DNA of 64,000 bases from an uncultured Paracoccus sp. (lineage in GTDB: Bacteria; Pseudomonadota; Alphaproteobacteria; Rhodobacterales; Rhodobacteraceae): contig CAKTBJ010000007.1 in the NCBI GenBank assembly GCA_934533075.1, positions 1 to 64,000 of the forward strand, read 5' to 3'. A model generated the notes under the pieces. The model saw nothing but the letters and a program-made list of their open reading frames with translations, had not been told where the DNA came from and did no database searches. Within the stretch, counting starts at the first letter, position 1. Each line of letters opens with the position of its first letter. Positions 1 to 8,865 of this stretch are shown one piece after another. The translations under genes were made by a program, and so were the position numbers.

Positions 1-117
1 GACTGGTGGTGGTATTCGCTGTTCCCCGGTCTGGCGATCTTCCTGACCGTGCTGGGCTTCAACCTGCTGGGCGATGGTCTGCGCGACATCCTCGACCCGC
101 GTTCGCGCAAGAATTGA
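1..117 (+). CDS. ABC transporter permease, DppC-like (C-terminal end only)
   Basis: Only the last 38 codons are inside the window. They encode the typical end of a DppC/OppC-type inner-membrane permease: a [20 protein letters not shown] transmembrane stretch followed by [17 protein letters not shown] and a stop. The same ending (NL-GD-LRD-LDP) is seen in the two complete DppC-like permeases of this window. The fused ATPase starts 7 bases after the stop, so both probably belong to one transporter whose remaining genes lie to the left. Substrate unknown; peptides or small amides are usual for the family. Confidence 0.85.
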   Translation, partial: DWWWYSLFPGLAIFLTVLGFNLLGDGLRDILDPRSRKN

Positions 118-124
118 GGGCGCC

Positions 125-1756
125 ATGACCGACACCCCCCTGCTGCGCATCGAGGACTACAGCCTGACCATCGACGGCGACGATGGCCCGTTCGAGGTGC
201 TGAAGCATATCAATCTGGACCTGCGGCGCGGCGAGACGCTGGGCATCGTCGGCGAAAGCGGCTCCGGCAAGACGGTGCTGGTGCGCTCGCTGATGGGGAT
301 CGGGCCGAAGCGGTCGCGCGTGACCTCGGGGCGGGTGGTGTTCGACGGGCAGGACGTGACACGGCTGTCGGACCGGGAATGGAGGGGCTTGCGCGGCGTG
401 CGCATCTCGATGGTGTTTCAGGACCCGATGACCTACCTGAACCCGCTGATCAAGGTCGGCCGGCAGATTTCGGACGTGCTGCGCGCGCAGGCCCGCGCGC
501 GGGGGCAGGCGGTGCCGGGCAAGGCGGACTGCCGCGCGGAAATCGTCAAGCTGCTGGACGATGTGGGCATCCAGAACCCCGAGCGTGTGTTCGACAGCTA
601 TCCCCACCAGCTTTCCGGCGGCATGCGCCAGCGCATCCTGATCGCCATCGCCCTGTCCTCGCGCCCCGACCTGCTGATCGCGGACGAGCCGACGACGGCG
701 CTGGACGTGACCGTGCAGGCGCAGGTGCTGACCCTGATCCGCGAGATCGTGACCCGCAAGGGGCTGACCGTCATCATGATTTCCCACGACATCGGCGCGG
801 TGGCCACCATCGCCCAGCGCGTCGCGGTGATGTTCAAGGGCGAGGTGGTCGAGCAAGGCCCGACAGCGCAAATCCTCGGCGCCCCGCGCGAGGCTTATAC
901 GCAGCAACTGCTGGCCGCGCTGCCGGATGTCGGCACCCCGGCGCAGGCCCGCGACCCGCTGACCTCGCCGCCGCTGCTGCAAGTGCGCGGGCTGAACAAG
1001 ACCTTCGGCACCGGCGACAAGACCGTGGTGGCGTCCAAGGATATTTCCTTCGACCTTGCGCGCGGCGAGGTGCTGGGGGTGGTTGGCGAAAGCGGCTCGG
1101 GCAAATCCACGATGGCGCGGCTGGTCCTGCGCCTGATCGAGCCGGATTCCGGCGCGGTGCTGTTCAACGGGCAGGACCTCACCGCCCTGCCCCCGCCCGC
1201 CCTGCGCAAGCTGCGCCGCAACCTGCAATGCGTGTTCCAGAACCCCGACAGCGCGCTGGACCCGCGCCAGATGATCGGCGACGCCATCGGCGAACCGCTT
1301 TACTTGCAGGAGGGCCTGCGCGGCAGCCGGCTGCGGCAGGAGGTGGACGCGCTGCTGGATCAGGTGCATCTGCCCCGCGCCTTCCGCTATCGCTATCCGC
1401 ATGAACTCTCCGGCGGGCAGAAGCAGCGCGTCTGCATCGCCCGCAGCCTGTCGCTGCGCCCCGAGCTGATGGTGCTGGACGAGCCGACCTCGGCGCTGGA
1501 CGTGTCGGTGCAGGCGCGGGTTCTGGACCTGCTGGCGGAGATTCGCGAGGAACGCGGCCTCAGCTATCTGTTCATCAGCCACGACCTTGCCGTGGTCAAG
1601 GACATCGCCGACCGGGTGCTGGTCATGCGCAAGGGCCATATCGTCGAGGCCGGCCCGACCGAGCAGGTCTTCAACGCCCCGCGCGAGGCCTATACGCAGG
1701 AACTGATCCGCAGCGCCCGGATGACCTCGGTGGGGGCAGGGCTGGCGCGGGCCTGA
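125..1756 (+). CDS. Fused double-domain peptide-type ABC ATPase (DppD-DppF/YejF-like)
   Basis: A 543-residue cytoplasmic ATPase made of two complete nucleotide-binding domains, like YejF or a DppD-DppF fusion. The first has Walker A GESGSGKT at about residues 43-50, signature LSGGM near 163 and Walker B LLIADEP. The second has GESGSGKS near 320, LSGGQ near 428 and LMVLDEP. Each half ends in the oligopeptide-transporter tail (PREAYTQ). The start at MTDTPLL is chosen because it lies 7 bases after the permease stop, whereas a frame opening at 74 would overlap that permease. It energises the transporter whose permease ends at 117. A 72-base gap separates it from the next ATPase, which belongs to a second system. 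Confidence 0.9.
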   Translation: MTDTPLLRIEDYSLTIDGDDGPFEVLKHINLDLRRGETLGIVGESGSGKTVLVRSLMGIGPKRSRVTSGRVVFDGQDVTRLSDREWRGLRGVRISMVFQDPMTYLNPLIKVGRQISDVLRAQARARGQAVPGKADCRAEIVKLLDDVGIQNPERVFDSYPHQLSGGMRQRILIAIALSSRPDLLIADEPTTALDVTVQAQVLTLIREIVTRKGLTVIMISHDIGAVATIAQRVAVMFKGEVVEQGPTAQILGAPREAYTQQLLAALPDVGTPAQARDPLTSPPLLQVRGLNKTFGTGDKTVVASKDISFDLARGEVLGVVGESGSGKSTMARLVLRLIEPDSGAVLFNGQDLTALPPPALRKLRRNLQCVFQNPDSALDPRQMIGDAIGEPLYLQEGLRGSRLRQEVDALLDQVHLPRAFRYRYPHELSGGQKQRVCIARSLSLRPELMVLDEPTSALDVSVQARVLDLLAEIREERGLSYLFISHDLAVVKDIADRVLVMRKGHIVEAGPTEQVFNAPREAYTQELIRSARMTSVGAGLARA

Positions 1757-1828
1757 GGCGAGACCCTTGCCACCCCCGGCGCGGGGTGGAAGAAAGGGCG
1801 GGCATCACCCGCAAGCCAAGGGCCGGCC

Positions 1829-3658
1829 ATGACCGCAACCTCCACCCCCGCGCTTCTGGAAATCGAGGATCTCTCGGTCCGCTTCGGCAAGGCGCCGGTG
1901 ATCGAAGGCTTGAGCTTTTCGGTCCGCCCCGGCCGCACCACGGCGGTGGTGGGGGAAAGCGGCTCGGGCAAGTCCGTCACCTCGCTGTCGATCATGCGGC
2001 TGGCCGACATGATGGGCGCCAGCTTTCCGCAGGGCGCCATCCGCTTTTATCGCGACGGCAAGGCGGTGGACCTGCTGGCCGAGGACCAGAAGGCGATGCG
2101 CCGCATCCGCGGCAAGGACATCGCCATGATCTTTCAGGAGCCGATGACCTCCCTGAACCCGGTCTTCACCATCGGCGACCAGTTGACCGAAGTGCTGATG
2201 CTGCACGAGGACATGGGCAAGCAGGCAGCAACGGCCGAGGCCGAGCGGCTGCTGAACCTCGTGCGCCTGCCCGATGCCGGGGGGCTGCTGAAACGTTATC
2301 CGCACCAGCTTTCGGGGGGCATGCGCCAGCGGGTGATGATCGCGATGGCGCTGGCCTGCCGCCCGCAGCTGCTGATCGCGGACGAGCCGACGACCGCGCT
2401 GGACGTGACCGTGCAGGCGCAGATCCTGACCATCATGCGCGACTTGCAGGCCGAGCTGGGCATGGCGATGGTGTTCATCACCCACGACATGGGCGTGGTC
2501 GCGGAAATGGCCGACGACGTGGTGGTGATGCGCCGGGGCCGCAAGGTCGAGGAAGGCCCGGTCGAGCAGGTCTTCGCCAATCCCCGCCACCCCTATACCA
2601 AGGCGCTGCTGTCGGCGGTGCCGCGTCTGGGGGCGATGGAGGGCCGCCCCTATCCGCTGCGCGAGGCGCTGACCGTGCTGGACGGCGAGGAGGCCCGCAC
2701 CGTCGGCGAGACGCGCGAGCAGCGCACCGCCGATTACGAGGCCGCGCCGCTGCTGTCGGTGCGCGATCTGGTGGTGCATTTCGACGTGGCCCGGAACTTC
2801 TGGGGCCGGCCCACGCATCGCGCCTGCGCGGTGAACCATGTCAGCCTGGACATCTGGCCCGGCGAGACGCTGGCGCTGGTGGGCGAATCCGGCTCCGGCA
2901 AGTCCACCATCGGCCGCACCATCCAGCAATTGCAGGCGCCCACCGCCGGCGAGATCCTGTTCGCCGGCAAGCCGCTGTCGGCGCTGAACGGCCGCCAGCG
3001 CCACGACCTGCGCCGCGACGTGCAATATATCTTCCAGGACCCCTTCGCCTCATTGGACCCGCGCAAGCCCGTGGGCTATTCGATTGCCGAGCCGATCCGC
3101 ACCCATCACCTGCTGTCCTCGGACCGCGAGATCGACGCCCGCGTGGGGGAGTTGCTGGAGCGTGTCGGGCTGGAGCCGTCGATGGCCCGCCGCTATCCGC
3201 ACGAGTTTTCCGGCGGGCAGAGGCAACGCATCTGCATCGCCCGCGCCCTGTCCTCAAAGCCCCGGCTGATCATCGCGGACGAGGCGCTTTCGGCGCTGGA
3301 CGTATCGGTTCAGGCGCAGGTCATCAATCTTTTCATGGACTTGCAGAAGGACGAGGGGCTGGCCTATCTGTTCATCAGCCACGACATGGCGGTGGTCGAG
3401 AAGATGAGCCACCGGGTCGCCGTTCTCTATACCGGCCAGATCATGGAACTGGGCAGCCGCGCGCAGGTGTTCGAGCAGACCGCCCATCCCTATACGCGCC
3501 GCCTGCTGTCGGCGGTGCCGGTGGCCGATCCCACGGCGCGCAAGCCGCGATCCATGCTGGAGGGCGAGGTGCCCTCGATCATCCGCCCGGTCGGGCAGGA
3601 ATTCGCCCCCATCCCCTTGCGCGAGGTCGCCCCCGGCCACCTCGTCGCCCAACATTGA
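1829..3658 (+). CDS. Fused double-domain peptide-type ABC ATPase, second system
   Basis: A 609-residue fused ATPase of the oligopeptide/dipeptide (family 5) importer class. N-terminal domain: Walker A GESGSGKS near residue 42, signature LSGGM, Walker B LLIADEP. C-terminal domain: GESGSGKS near 352, signature FSGGQ, Walker B LIIADEA. The final Glu-Pro of the usual DEP is DEA here, although the catalytic Glu is kept. It is about 65 residues longer than its neighbour because of a longer linker (about residues 275-310). It sits directly before a periplasmic binding protein (20 bases) and two permeases, so it very probably powers that transporter. Confidence 0.9.
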   Translation: MTATSTPALLEIEDLSVRFGKAPVIEGLSFSVRPGRTTAVVGESGSGKSVTSLSIMRLADMMGASFPQGAIRFYRDGKAVDLLAEDQKAMRRIRGKDIAMIFQEPMTSLNPVFTIGDQLTEVLMLHEDMGKQAATAEAERLLNLVRLPDAGGLLKRYPHQLSGGMRQRVMIAMALACRPQLLIADEPTTALDVTVQAQILTIMRDLQAELGMAMVFITHDMGVVAEMADDVVVMRRGRKVEEGPVEQVFANPRHPYTKALLSAVPRLGAMEGRPYPLREALTVLDGEEARTVGETREQRTADYEAAPLLSVRDLVVHFDVARNFWGRPTHRACAVNHVSLDIWPGETLALVGESGSGKSTIGRTIQQLQAPTAGEILFAGKPLSALNGRQRHDLRRDVQYIFQDPFASLDPRKPVGYSIAEPIRTHHLLSSDREIDARVGELLERVGLEPSMARRYPHEFSGGQRQRICIARALSSKPRLIIADEALSALDVSVQAQVINLFMDLQKDEGLAYLFISHDMAVVEKMSHRVAVLYTGQIMELGSRAQVFEQTAHPYTRRLLSAVPVADPTARKPRSMLEGEVPSIIRPVGQEFAPIPLREVAPGHLVAQH

Positions 3659-3678
3659 GAACCCAACAGGGAGTGCTG

Positions 3679-5211
3679 ATGATGTCTCTTTCCTCAAGGC
3701 TGAAAACCGGCGCCGCCGCGCTGCTGCTGGCCGGCACGGCGCTGACCGCCCCGGCCTTCGCCGCCGGCAAGCTGGTGGTCTCGACCCCGCAGGACCCCGG
3801 ATCGTGGGACCCCATCGACACGTTTCTGGTGAACTGGGCCTCGGCCGCCACCAATATCTTCGACGGGCTGACCTATCGCGGTCCCGACATGGAACTGGTC
3901 CCCGCGCTGGCGACGGAATGGGAGGTGCTGGACGACGGCAATCGCATCCGCTTCACCCTGCGCGAGGGCGTGACCTTCCACAATGGCGAGCCGTTCAACG
4001 CCGAGGCGGTGAAGTTCACCTTCGACCGCCTGCTGGGCGAGGAGGGCGCCAAGGGGCCGCAGCAATCGAACTATGTCTCGATCGAGTCGGTCGAGATCAT
4101 CGACGACTTCACCGTGGACTTCCACCTCAAGGCGCCCGACCCGGTGCTGCTGACCAAGCTGGCCGGCTATGGCGCCATGATCGTGCCGCCGGGCTATATC
4201 GCGGAGGTCGGCGACGAAGAATTCAACCTCAAGCCCGTGGGCACCGGCCCGTTCCGCGTCACCGGCTACGAACCCAAGGTGTCCTTGCAGATGGAGGCCT
4301 ATGACGGCTTCTGGGGCGGGCCGGCGCAGCTTTCCGAACTGGAATACCGCTTCATCACCGAGCCGGCGACGGCGGTGGCCGAGTTGCAGGCCGGGCGCGT
4401 CGATCTGGTGATCCCGCCGACCATCCCGATCTCGATGATCCCGACCATCGAGGCCGATCCGAACCTGGCCATCGTCACCACCCCCGGCCCGACCGTCTAT
4501 TCGCTGCGCTACAACACCCGCGACGGCATCACCGCCGACGAGCGCGTGCGCAAGGCGATGATCATGGCCGTGGACCGCGACGAGATCGTGGAGCAGGTGC
4601 TGGGCGGCCAGGCCGAGGTCATCGCCAGCCTGCAAGGCAAGCTTTCCTTCGGCTATGACCCCGCGCTGGAGCCGTTGCCCTACGACCCGGAAGGCGCCAT
4701 GAAGCTGCTGGCCGAGGCCGGCGTGCAGCAGGGCGCCACGGTGCAGATCGACATTCGCGGCAACGACGCCACCTTCGGCGAGGTCACGCAGGCGGTGGCC
4801 GCCTATCTGTCCACCGTGGGCATCAACGCCACCATCCAGCCCTACGAGACCAACACCCTGCTGAACGACATCATCCCGCAGGGCAAGACCGGGGCGATGT
4901 TTCAACAAAGCTGGGGCGGCTGGACCTTCGATTACGACAACACCGCTTACTCGATGTATCACACCGGCGAAAAGTGGAACCCCTATGACAGCGACCCGGA
5001 CATGGATGCGCTGCTGGAAAGCCAGCGCCACCTGACCGACACGGCCGAGCGCGAGCGCATCCTGCGCGAGATCGCGCAATATGCCTATGACCGGGCGCTG
5101 GAAATGCCGATCTACAACCTGAATGCGATCTACGGCATCAGCACGCGAGTCAAGGGTTTCGAGCCGGCGCCCGACAGCCGGCTGCGGCTGGACAAGGTGT
5201 CCGTCGAGTAA
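3679..5211 (+). CDS. Periplasmic substrate-binding protein, ABC family 5
   Basis: A 510-residue solute-binding protein of the DppA/OppA (SBP_bac_5) family. It starts MMSLSSRLKTGAAALLLAG and has a Sec signal peptide cleaved near PAFA-AGK, followed by typical motifs such as WEVLDDGNRIRFTLREGVTF, where the family places its conserved W-ds---tF-LR--v-f-dG pattern, and later LKPVGTGPFR. It would capture a peptide-like ligand in the periplasm and hand it to the permease pair encoded next. Two tandem ATGs (3679, 3682) are equivalent starts, preceded by AGGGAG. A GC-rich hairpin lies in the gap before the permease gene, which could favour higher expression of this component. Ligand not predictable. 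Confidence 0.92.
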   Translation: MMSLSSRLKTGAAALLLAGTALTAPAFAAGKLVVSTPQDPGSWDPIDTFLVNWASAATNIFDGLTYRGPDMELVPALATEWEVLDDGNRIRFTLREGVTFHNGEPFNAEAVKFTFDRLLGEEGAKGPQQSNYVSIESVEIIDDFTVDFHLKAPDPVLLTKLAGYGAMIVPPGYIAEVGDEEFNLKPVGTGPFRVTGYEPKVSLQMEAYDGFWGGPAQLSELEYRFITEPATAVAELQAGRVDLVIPPTIPISMIPTIEADPNLAIVTTPGPTVYSLRYNTRDGITADERVRKAMIMAVDRDEIVEQVLGGQAEVIASLQGKLSFGYDPALEPLPYDPEGAMKLLAEAGVQQGATVQIDIRGNDATFGEVTQAVAAYLSTVGINATIQPYETNTLLNDIIPQGKTGAMFQQSWGGWTFDYDNTAYSMYHTGEKWNPYDSDPDMDALLESQRHLTDTAERERILREIAQYAYDRALEMPIYNLNAIYGISTRVKGFEPAPDSRLRLDKVSVE

Positions 5212-5218
5212 TCACCGC

Positions 5219-5246
5219 GCCGCCCCCTGCCCGCGCGGGGGGCGGC
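5219..5246 (+). promoter_or_regulatory. Intercistronic GC hairpin after the binding-protein gene
   Basis: GCCGCCCC at 5219-5226 pairs perfectly with GGGGCGGC at 5239-5246 around a 12-base loop, 8 bases after the binding-protein stop and before a strong AAGGAGG ribosome site (5257-5263) for the permease. No T-run follows, so it is more likely an RNA-stabilising or partial-attenuation element than a full terminator. Role inferred from position only. Confidence 0.5.
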
Positions 5247-5268
5247 CTTCCAGCGCAAGGAGGCCGTC

Positions 5269-6192
5269 ATGGTCGCGTTCATCGTCAAGCGCATCTTTCA
5301 GGCCGTCTTCGTCGTGCTGGCGGTCAGCCTGATCGTGGCCGTCGCCATCCGCATGACCGGCGACCCGGCGCTGATGATCGCGCAGGGCGCCACCAACATC
5401 ACCGAGGCCGACCTGGCCCGCATCCGCGAGGGGCTGGGCCTGAACGAGCCGTTCCTGGTGCAATACCTCAATTCGCTGAAGGGCCTGCTGACCTGGGATT
5501 TCGGGCGCAGCTTCGTCGGCAATACGCCGGTCAACCTGCTGATCGACAAGGCGCTGCCGGCCACCCTGATGCTGGCCTTCATCTCGCTGGCGGTCTCCAT
5601 CGCCATCTCGATCCCGCTGGGCATCTGGGCGGCGGTGGCCAAGGGCAGGCTGGCCGATCAGGTCATCCGCATCCTGTCGCTGGTCGGGCTGTCTTTCCCC
5701 AACTTCTGGCTGGCGATGATGCTGGTACTGTTCTTCGCCGTGGGGCTGCGGCTGCTGCCGCCCTCGGGCATGAGCGGGCCGGAAAGCTTCATCATGCCGG
5801 CGATCACGATGGGCGTGATCCTGACGGCCACCAATGTCCGGCTGGTGCGCACCACCATGCTGGAGACCCTGAACGCCCAGTTCATCATGGTCGCCCGCGC
5901 CAAGGGGCTTTCCGAGGCCAAGGTGCTTTACAAGCACGCGCTGCGCAATTGCGCCATTCCGCTGATCACCTATTTCGGCCTGCAATTCGGCGGGTTGCTG
6001 GGCGGCATCGTGGTGATCGAGCGCGTGTTCAACTGGCCGGGCATGGGCACGCTGGCGCTGGATGCGGTGGCGGCGCGCGACTATCCGGTGTTGCAGGCGG
6101 TGATCATGATCCTGGCGCTGATGATCGTCGCGGTGAACCTTGCGGTCGACATCGCCTATGGCCTCGTCGACCCCCGCATCCGGGAGAAGTGA
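5269..6192 (+). CDS. ABC transporter permease, DppB-like
   Basis: A 307-residue inner-membrane permease of the BPD_transp_1 family, DppB type. It begins with the family N-terminus (FIVKRIFQAVFVVLAVSLIV), has about six membrane segments, and carries the EAA loop VARAKGLSEAKVLYKHALRN that docks on the ATPase. It ends VDPRIREK. The ATG at 5269 is preceded by AAGGAGG at ideal spacing. It forms a heterodimeric channel with the next gene, whose ATG follows this stop by one base. Confidence 0.93.
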   Translation: MVAFIVKRIFQAVFVVLAVSLIVAVAIRMTGDPALMIAQGATNITEADLARIREGLGLNEPFLVQYLNSLKGLLTWDFGRSFVGNTPVNLLIDKALPATLMLAFISLAVSIAISIPLGIWAAVAKGRLADQVIRILSLVGLSFPNFWLAMMLVLFFAVGLRLLPPSGMSGPESFIMPAITMGVILTATNVRLVRTTMLETLNAQFIMVARAKGLSEAKVLYKHALRNCAIPLITYFGLQFGGLLGGIVVIERVFNWPGMGTLALDAVAARDYPVLQAVIMILALMIVAVNLAVDIAYGLVDPRIREK

Positions 6193-6193
6193 G

Positions 6194-7045
6194 ATGTCCG
6201 ACGCCACCACCCCCTCGCGCCTGCGCCACCTGAAATCCTTCGAGTTCATCACCGGCGCCGTGCTGCTGGTGCTGATCGTCGGCGCGGTGGTGTTCTCGCA
6301 ATGGCTGTTCGCCGACCCCGGCGCGATCTCGCTGAAGGCGCGGCTGGTGCCGCCCTTCACCGATCCGGCGCACCCGTTCGGCACCGACGCGCTGGGCCGC
6401 GACATCCTCGCCCGTGTCGCCAATGGCGGCTGGATCTCGCTGAAGGTGGGGCTGATCTCGGTCGTGGGGTCGGTGATCTTCGGCACGCTGATGGGGCTGG
6501 TCGCCGGCTATTACCGGGGGTTCTGGGACATGCTGCTGATGCGGTTTGCCGACATCCAGCTCTCGCTCCCGTTCATCCTGCTGGCCATCACCTTCGTGGC
6601 CATCGTCGGCGGCTCGCTGACCACGACCATCGTGCTGCTGATCGTCAGCCAATGGGTGCAATATGCCCGCCTCGTCCGCGGCTCGACCCTGACGCTGCGC
6701 GAGCGCGAGTTCATCCTGTCGGCCCGCGCCATCGGCGTGTCGGACCGGGGCATCATCCTGCGCCATATCCTGCCCAACCTGCTGGGTCCGGTGATCGTGC
6801 TGATGACGCTGAACGTCGCCAACAACATCCTGCTGGAGGCCTCGCTGACCTTCCTCGGCCTCGGCGTCGACCCGACGATCCCCTCATGGGGCGGCATGCT
6901 GGCCGAGGGGCGCACCTATCTGCAAACCGCCTGGTGGATCACCGTGGTGCCGGGCATGGCGATCCTGCTGACGGTGCTGGCGCTGAACCTGATGGGCGAC
7001 TGGCTGCGCGACCTGCTGGACCCGACCGGAAGGACGGAAAGATGA
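6194..7045 (+). CDS. ABC transporter permease, DppC-like
   Basis: A 283-residue partner permease of the DppC type. The hallmark PFGTDALGRDILARVANG follows the first membrane helix, and the EAA loop is SARAIGVSDRGIILRHILPN. The start MSDATTP is chosen because it lies one base past the dppB-like stop. The stop TGA at 7043-7045 overlaps the ATG of the peptidase gene (ATGA), so transporter and peptidase are translationally coupled and probably act on the same compound. Confidence 0.93.
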   Translation: MSDATTPSRLRHLKSFEFITGAVLLVLIVGAVVFSQWLFADPGAISLKARLVPPFTDPAHPFGTDALGRDILARVANGGWISLKVGLISVVGSVIFGTLMGLVAGYYRGFWDMLLMRFADIQLSLPFILLAITFVAIVGGSLTTTIVLLIVSQWVQYARLVRGSTLTLREREFILSARAIGVSDRGIILRHILPNLLGPVIVLMTLNVANNILLEASLTFLGLGVDPTIPSWGGMLAEGRTYLQTAWWITVVPGMAILLTVLALNLMGDWLRDLLDPTGRTER

Positions 7046-8769
7046 TCCTCTACGATGGCGCCTTCGCGCCCACGCTGGCCGGTCTGGCGGCGACGCTGGC
7101 CGCGCGCGAGGTCGAGGTCTGGACCTTCGACGACGCCCCCACCCGCCGCGCCGCCGAGACCGCCTTTGCCGCGCGGGGCGTGCGGGCGCGTTGCCATTCG
7201 GCTTATAAACCGCTGGTCTGCGCCTTCCGCGACCATATCGACACGGACGGGCTGGCGCGGGCCGAGATCGCCTTCCCCCGCCATCCCGACGCGGGGGCCT
7301 CGCGCTTCCTGCTGGAAAGCTATCCGCTGTCGGCCATGTTCCCCGCAGTGGATTTCACCTTCACCGAGGGCGCCGAGACCTGCGACCTGCCCGCCTATCA
7401 CCTGCGCCTGACCTATGCGGACGGACGCGAGGCGGCGGAAACCGTCCTCGCCCCCAACCGGGTGCATACCGATTACGCGGGGGAAACGACGCTCTCCCCC
7501 TGCGGCTGGCTGGTCGCGGACGGCCAGTCCCGGCGGCTGGAAACCGACTACGAGGCGCTGTTCCACGCCGCCATGCAGGCGATCCTCGCCGGCCCGTGGC
7601 AGGCGGAACCGTATTTCGAGGAACTGAACATCACCGCCACCCTGCCCGTCGCGGACGAGGCGCTGGACACCGGCGACGAGGTGCTTTCCCTGCGCGAGGC
7701 GCTGCACGAAGACCTGTATTTCTCGGCCCTGGAGGTCTTCCAGCGCAAATCCGGCCGCCCCATCGGCGACCGCCATCTGCAACCCGGCCAGATCGTGCCG
7801 GAAATCCGCCTCGGCCCCGGCTACGGCCTGCGCGTCGAAACCCGCCCCTACGACCGCCGTGCCGAGGCCGACCACGAGGAGCCGCTGGAAACCGCCGCCC
7901 GCGCGCTGTCGATCCCGCAGATCGCGGCGGAGCTGGCGCGGATTCCGGGCGAGTGCTACACCGCCCGCTCGGTCGCCGGGCGGCCGGTCACGGCGGTGCA
8001 TCACCCCGGCACGGATCGCGGCGTCATCATCTCGGCCGGCCAGCACGCGAACGAGACCACCTCGCCCGTGGGCACGCTGCGCGCGGTGAACCGGCTGCTG
8101 GCCCGCCCCGGCGCGCATTTCGCCTTCTGCCCGCTGGAGAATCCCGACGGCTATGCGCTGCACCAGCGGCTGATCGCCGACAACCCGCGCCACATGCACC
8201 ACGCCGCCCGCTATACCGCGCTGGGCGACGACCTGGAATATCGCGAGGGGCCGGCGCTTTGCGAGAAATCCATCCGCACGCAGGCCGAGACCCGCGTCCC
8301 GGCGCTGCTGCACCTGAATTTCCACGGCTATCCGGCACATGAATGGACCCGGCCGCTGTCGGGCTACGTCCCGCGCGGCTTCGCGACATGGACGATCCCC
8401 AAGGGCTTCTTCCTGATCATGCGCCATCGCGCCGGCTGGCAGGACGCGGCCGAGGCGCTGATGGACGACGTGACCCGCCGCCTCGACGCCGTGCCGGGCC
8501 TGCGCGCCTTCAACGACGCCCAGCTTGCGCTGTTTGCCCGCCATGCCGGCGATCACGGCTTTCGCATCCTCAACGGCTTCCCGGTGCTGATCGGCGAGGA
8601 CGACCGCCACCGCGTGCCGCTGACCATGATCACCGAATACCCGGACGAGACGATATACGGCGACGCCTTCCGCGCCGGGCACGCGGCGCAGATGGCCGCG
8701 ATCCTCGCCGGCTACGAGGCGCTTCAGGCCCTGCCCGCGCATCTGCTGGCCGGGCCGGCCGTCGCCTGA
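7042..8769 (+). CDS. M14-like zinc carboxypeptidase-family protein
   Basis: A 575-residue protein without signal peptide or membrane segment, so cytoplasmic. The C-terminal half resembles M14 metallocarboxypeptidases: the zinc motif HxxE is seen as GQHANETT (His335, Glu338), a later His cluster HLNFHGY (424-428) can supply the third ligand, and EYPDETIYGD near the end could hold the general-base Glu. The first ~300 residues match no family I recognise. Its start overlaps the permease stop (ATGA), implying that it works on the imported compound. Expected activity is removal of a C-terminal residue or amide cleavage. Family assignment is good; exact substrate unknown. Confidence 0.75.
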   Translation: MILYDGAFAPTLAGLAATLAAREVEVWTFDDAPTRRAAETAFAARGVRARCHSAYKPLVCAFRDHIDTDGLARAEIAFPRHPDAGASRFLLESYPLSAMFPAVDFTFTEGAETCDLPAYHLRLTYADGREAAETVLAPNRVHTDYAGETTLSPCGWLVADGQSRRLETDYEALFHAAMQAILAGPWQAEPYFEELNITATLPVADEALDTGDEVLSLREALHEDLYFSALEVFQRKSGRPIGDRHLQPGQIVPEIRLGPGYGLRVETRPYDRRAEADHEEPLETAARALSIPQIAAELARIPGECYTARSVAGRPVTAVHHPGTDRGVIISAGQHANETTSPVGTLRAVNRLLARPGAHFAFCPLENPDGYALHQRLIADNPRHMHHAARYTALGDDLEYREGPALCEKSIRTQAETRVPALLHLNFHGYPAHEWTRPLSGYVPRGFATWTIPKGFFLIMRHRAGWQDAAEALMDDVTRRLDAVPGLRAFNDAQLALFARHAGDHGFRILNGFPVLIGEDDRHRVPLTMITEYPDETIYGDAFRAGHAAQMAAILAGYEALQALPAHLLAGPAVA

Positions 8770-8777
8770 TCCCGCGC

Positions 8778-8806
8778 GCGGCCGCATCGGAAGGCAATGC
8801 GGCCGC
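8778..8806. repeat. Inverted repeat between peptidase and acylase genes
   Basis: GCGGCCGCAT (8778-8787) and ATGCGGCCGC (8797-8806) form a perfect 10-bp inverted repeat with a 9-base spacer in the 96-base gap between two co-directional genes. It could be an intercistronic hairpin or a protein site. No T-run follows. Confidence 0.55.
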
Positions 8807-8865
8807 ATTGCAACGCACCGCGCCCTGTGCTGGACTGCCCGCGCAACAAAGGGGAAGGCGGCGCG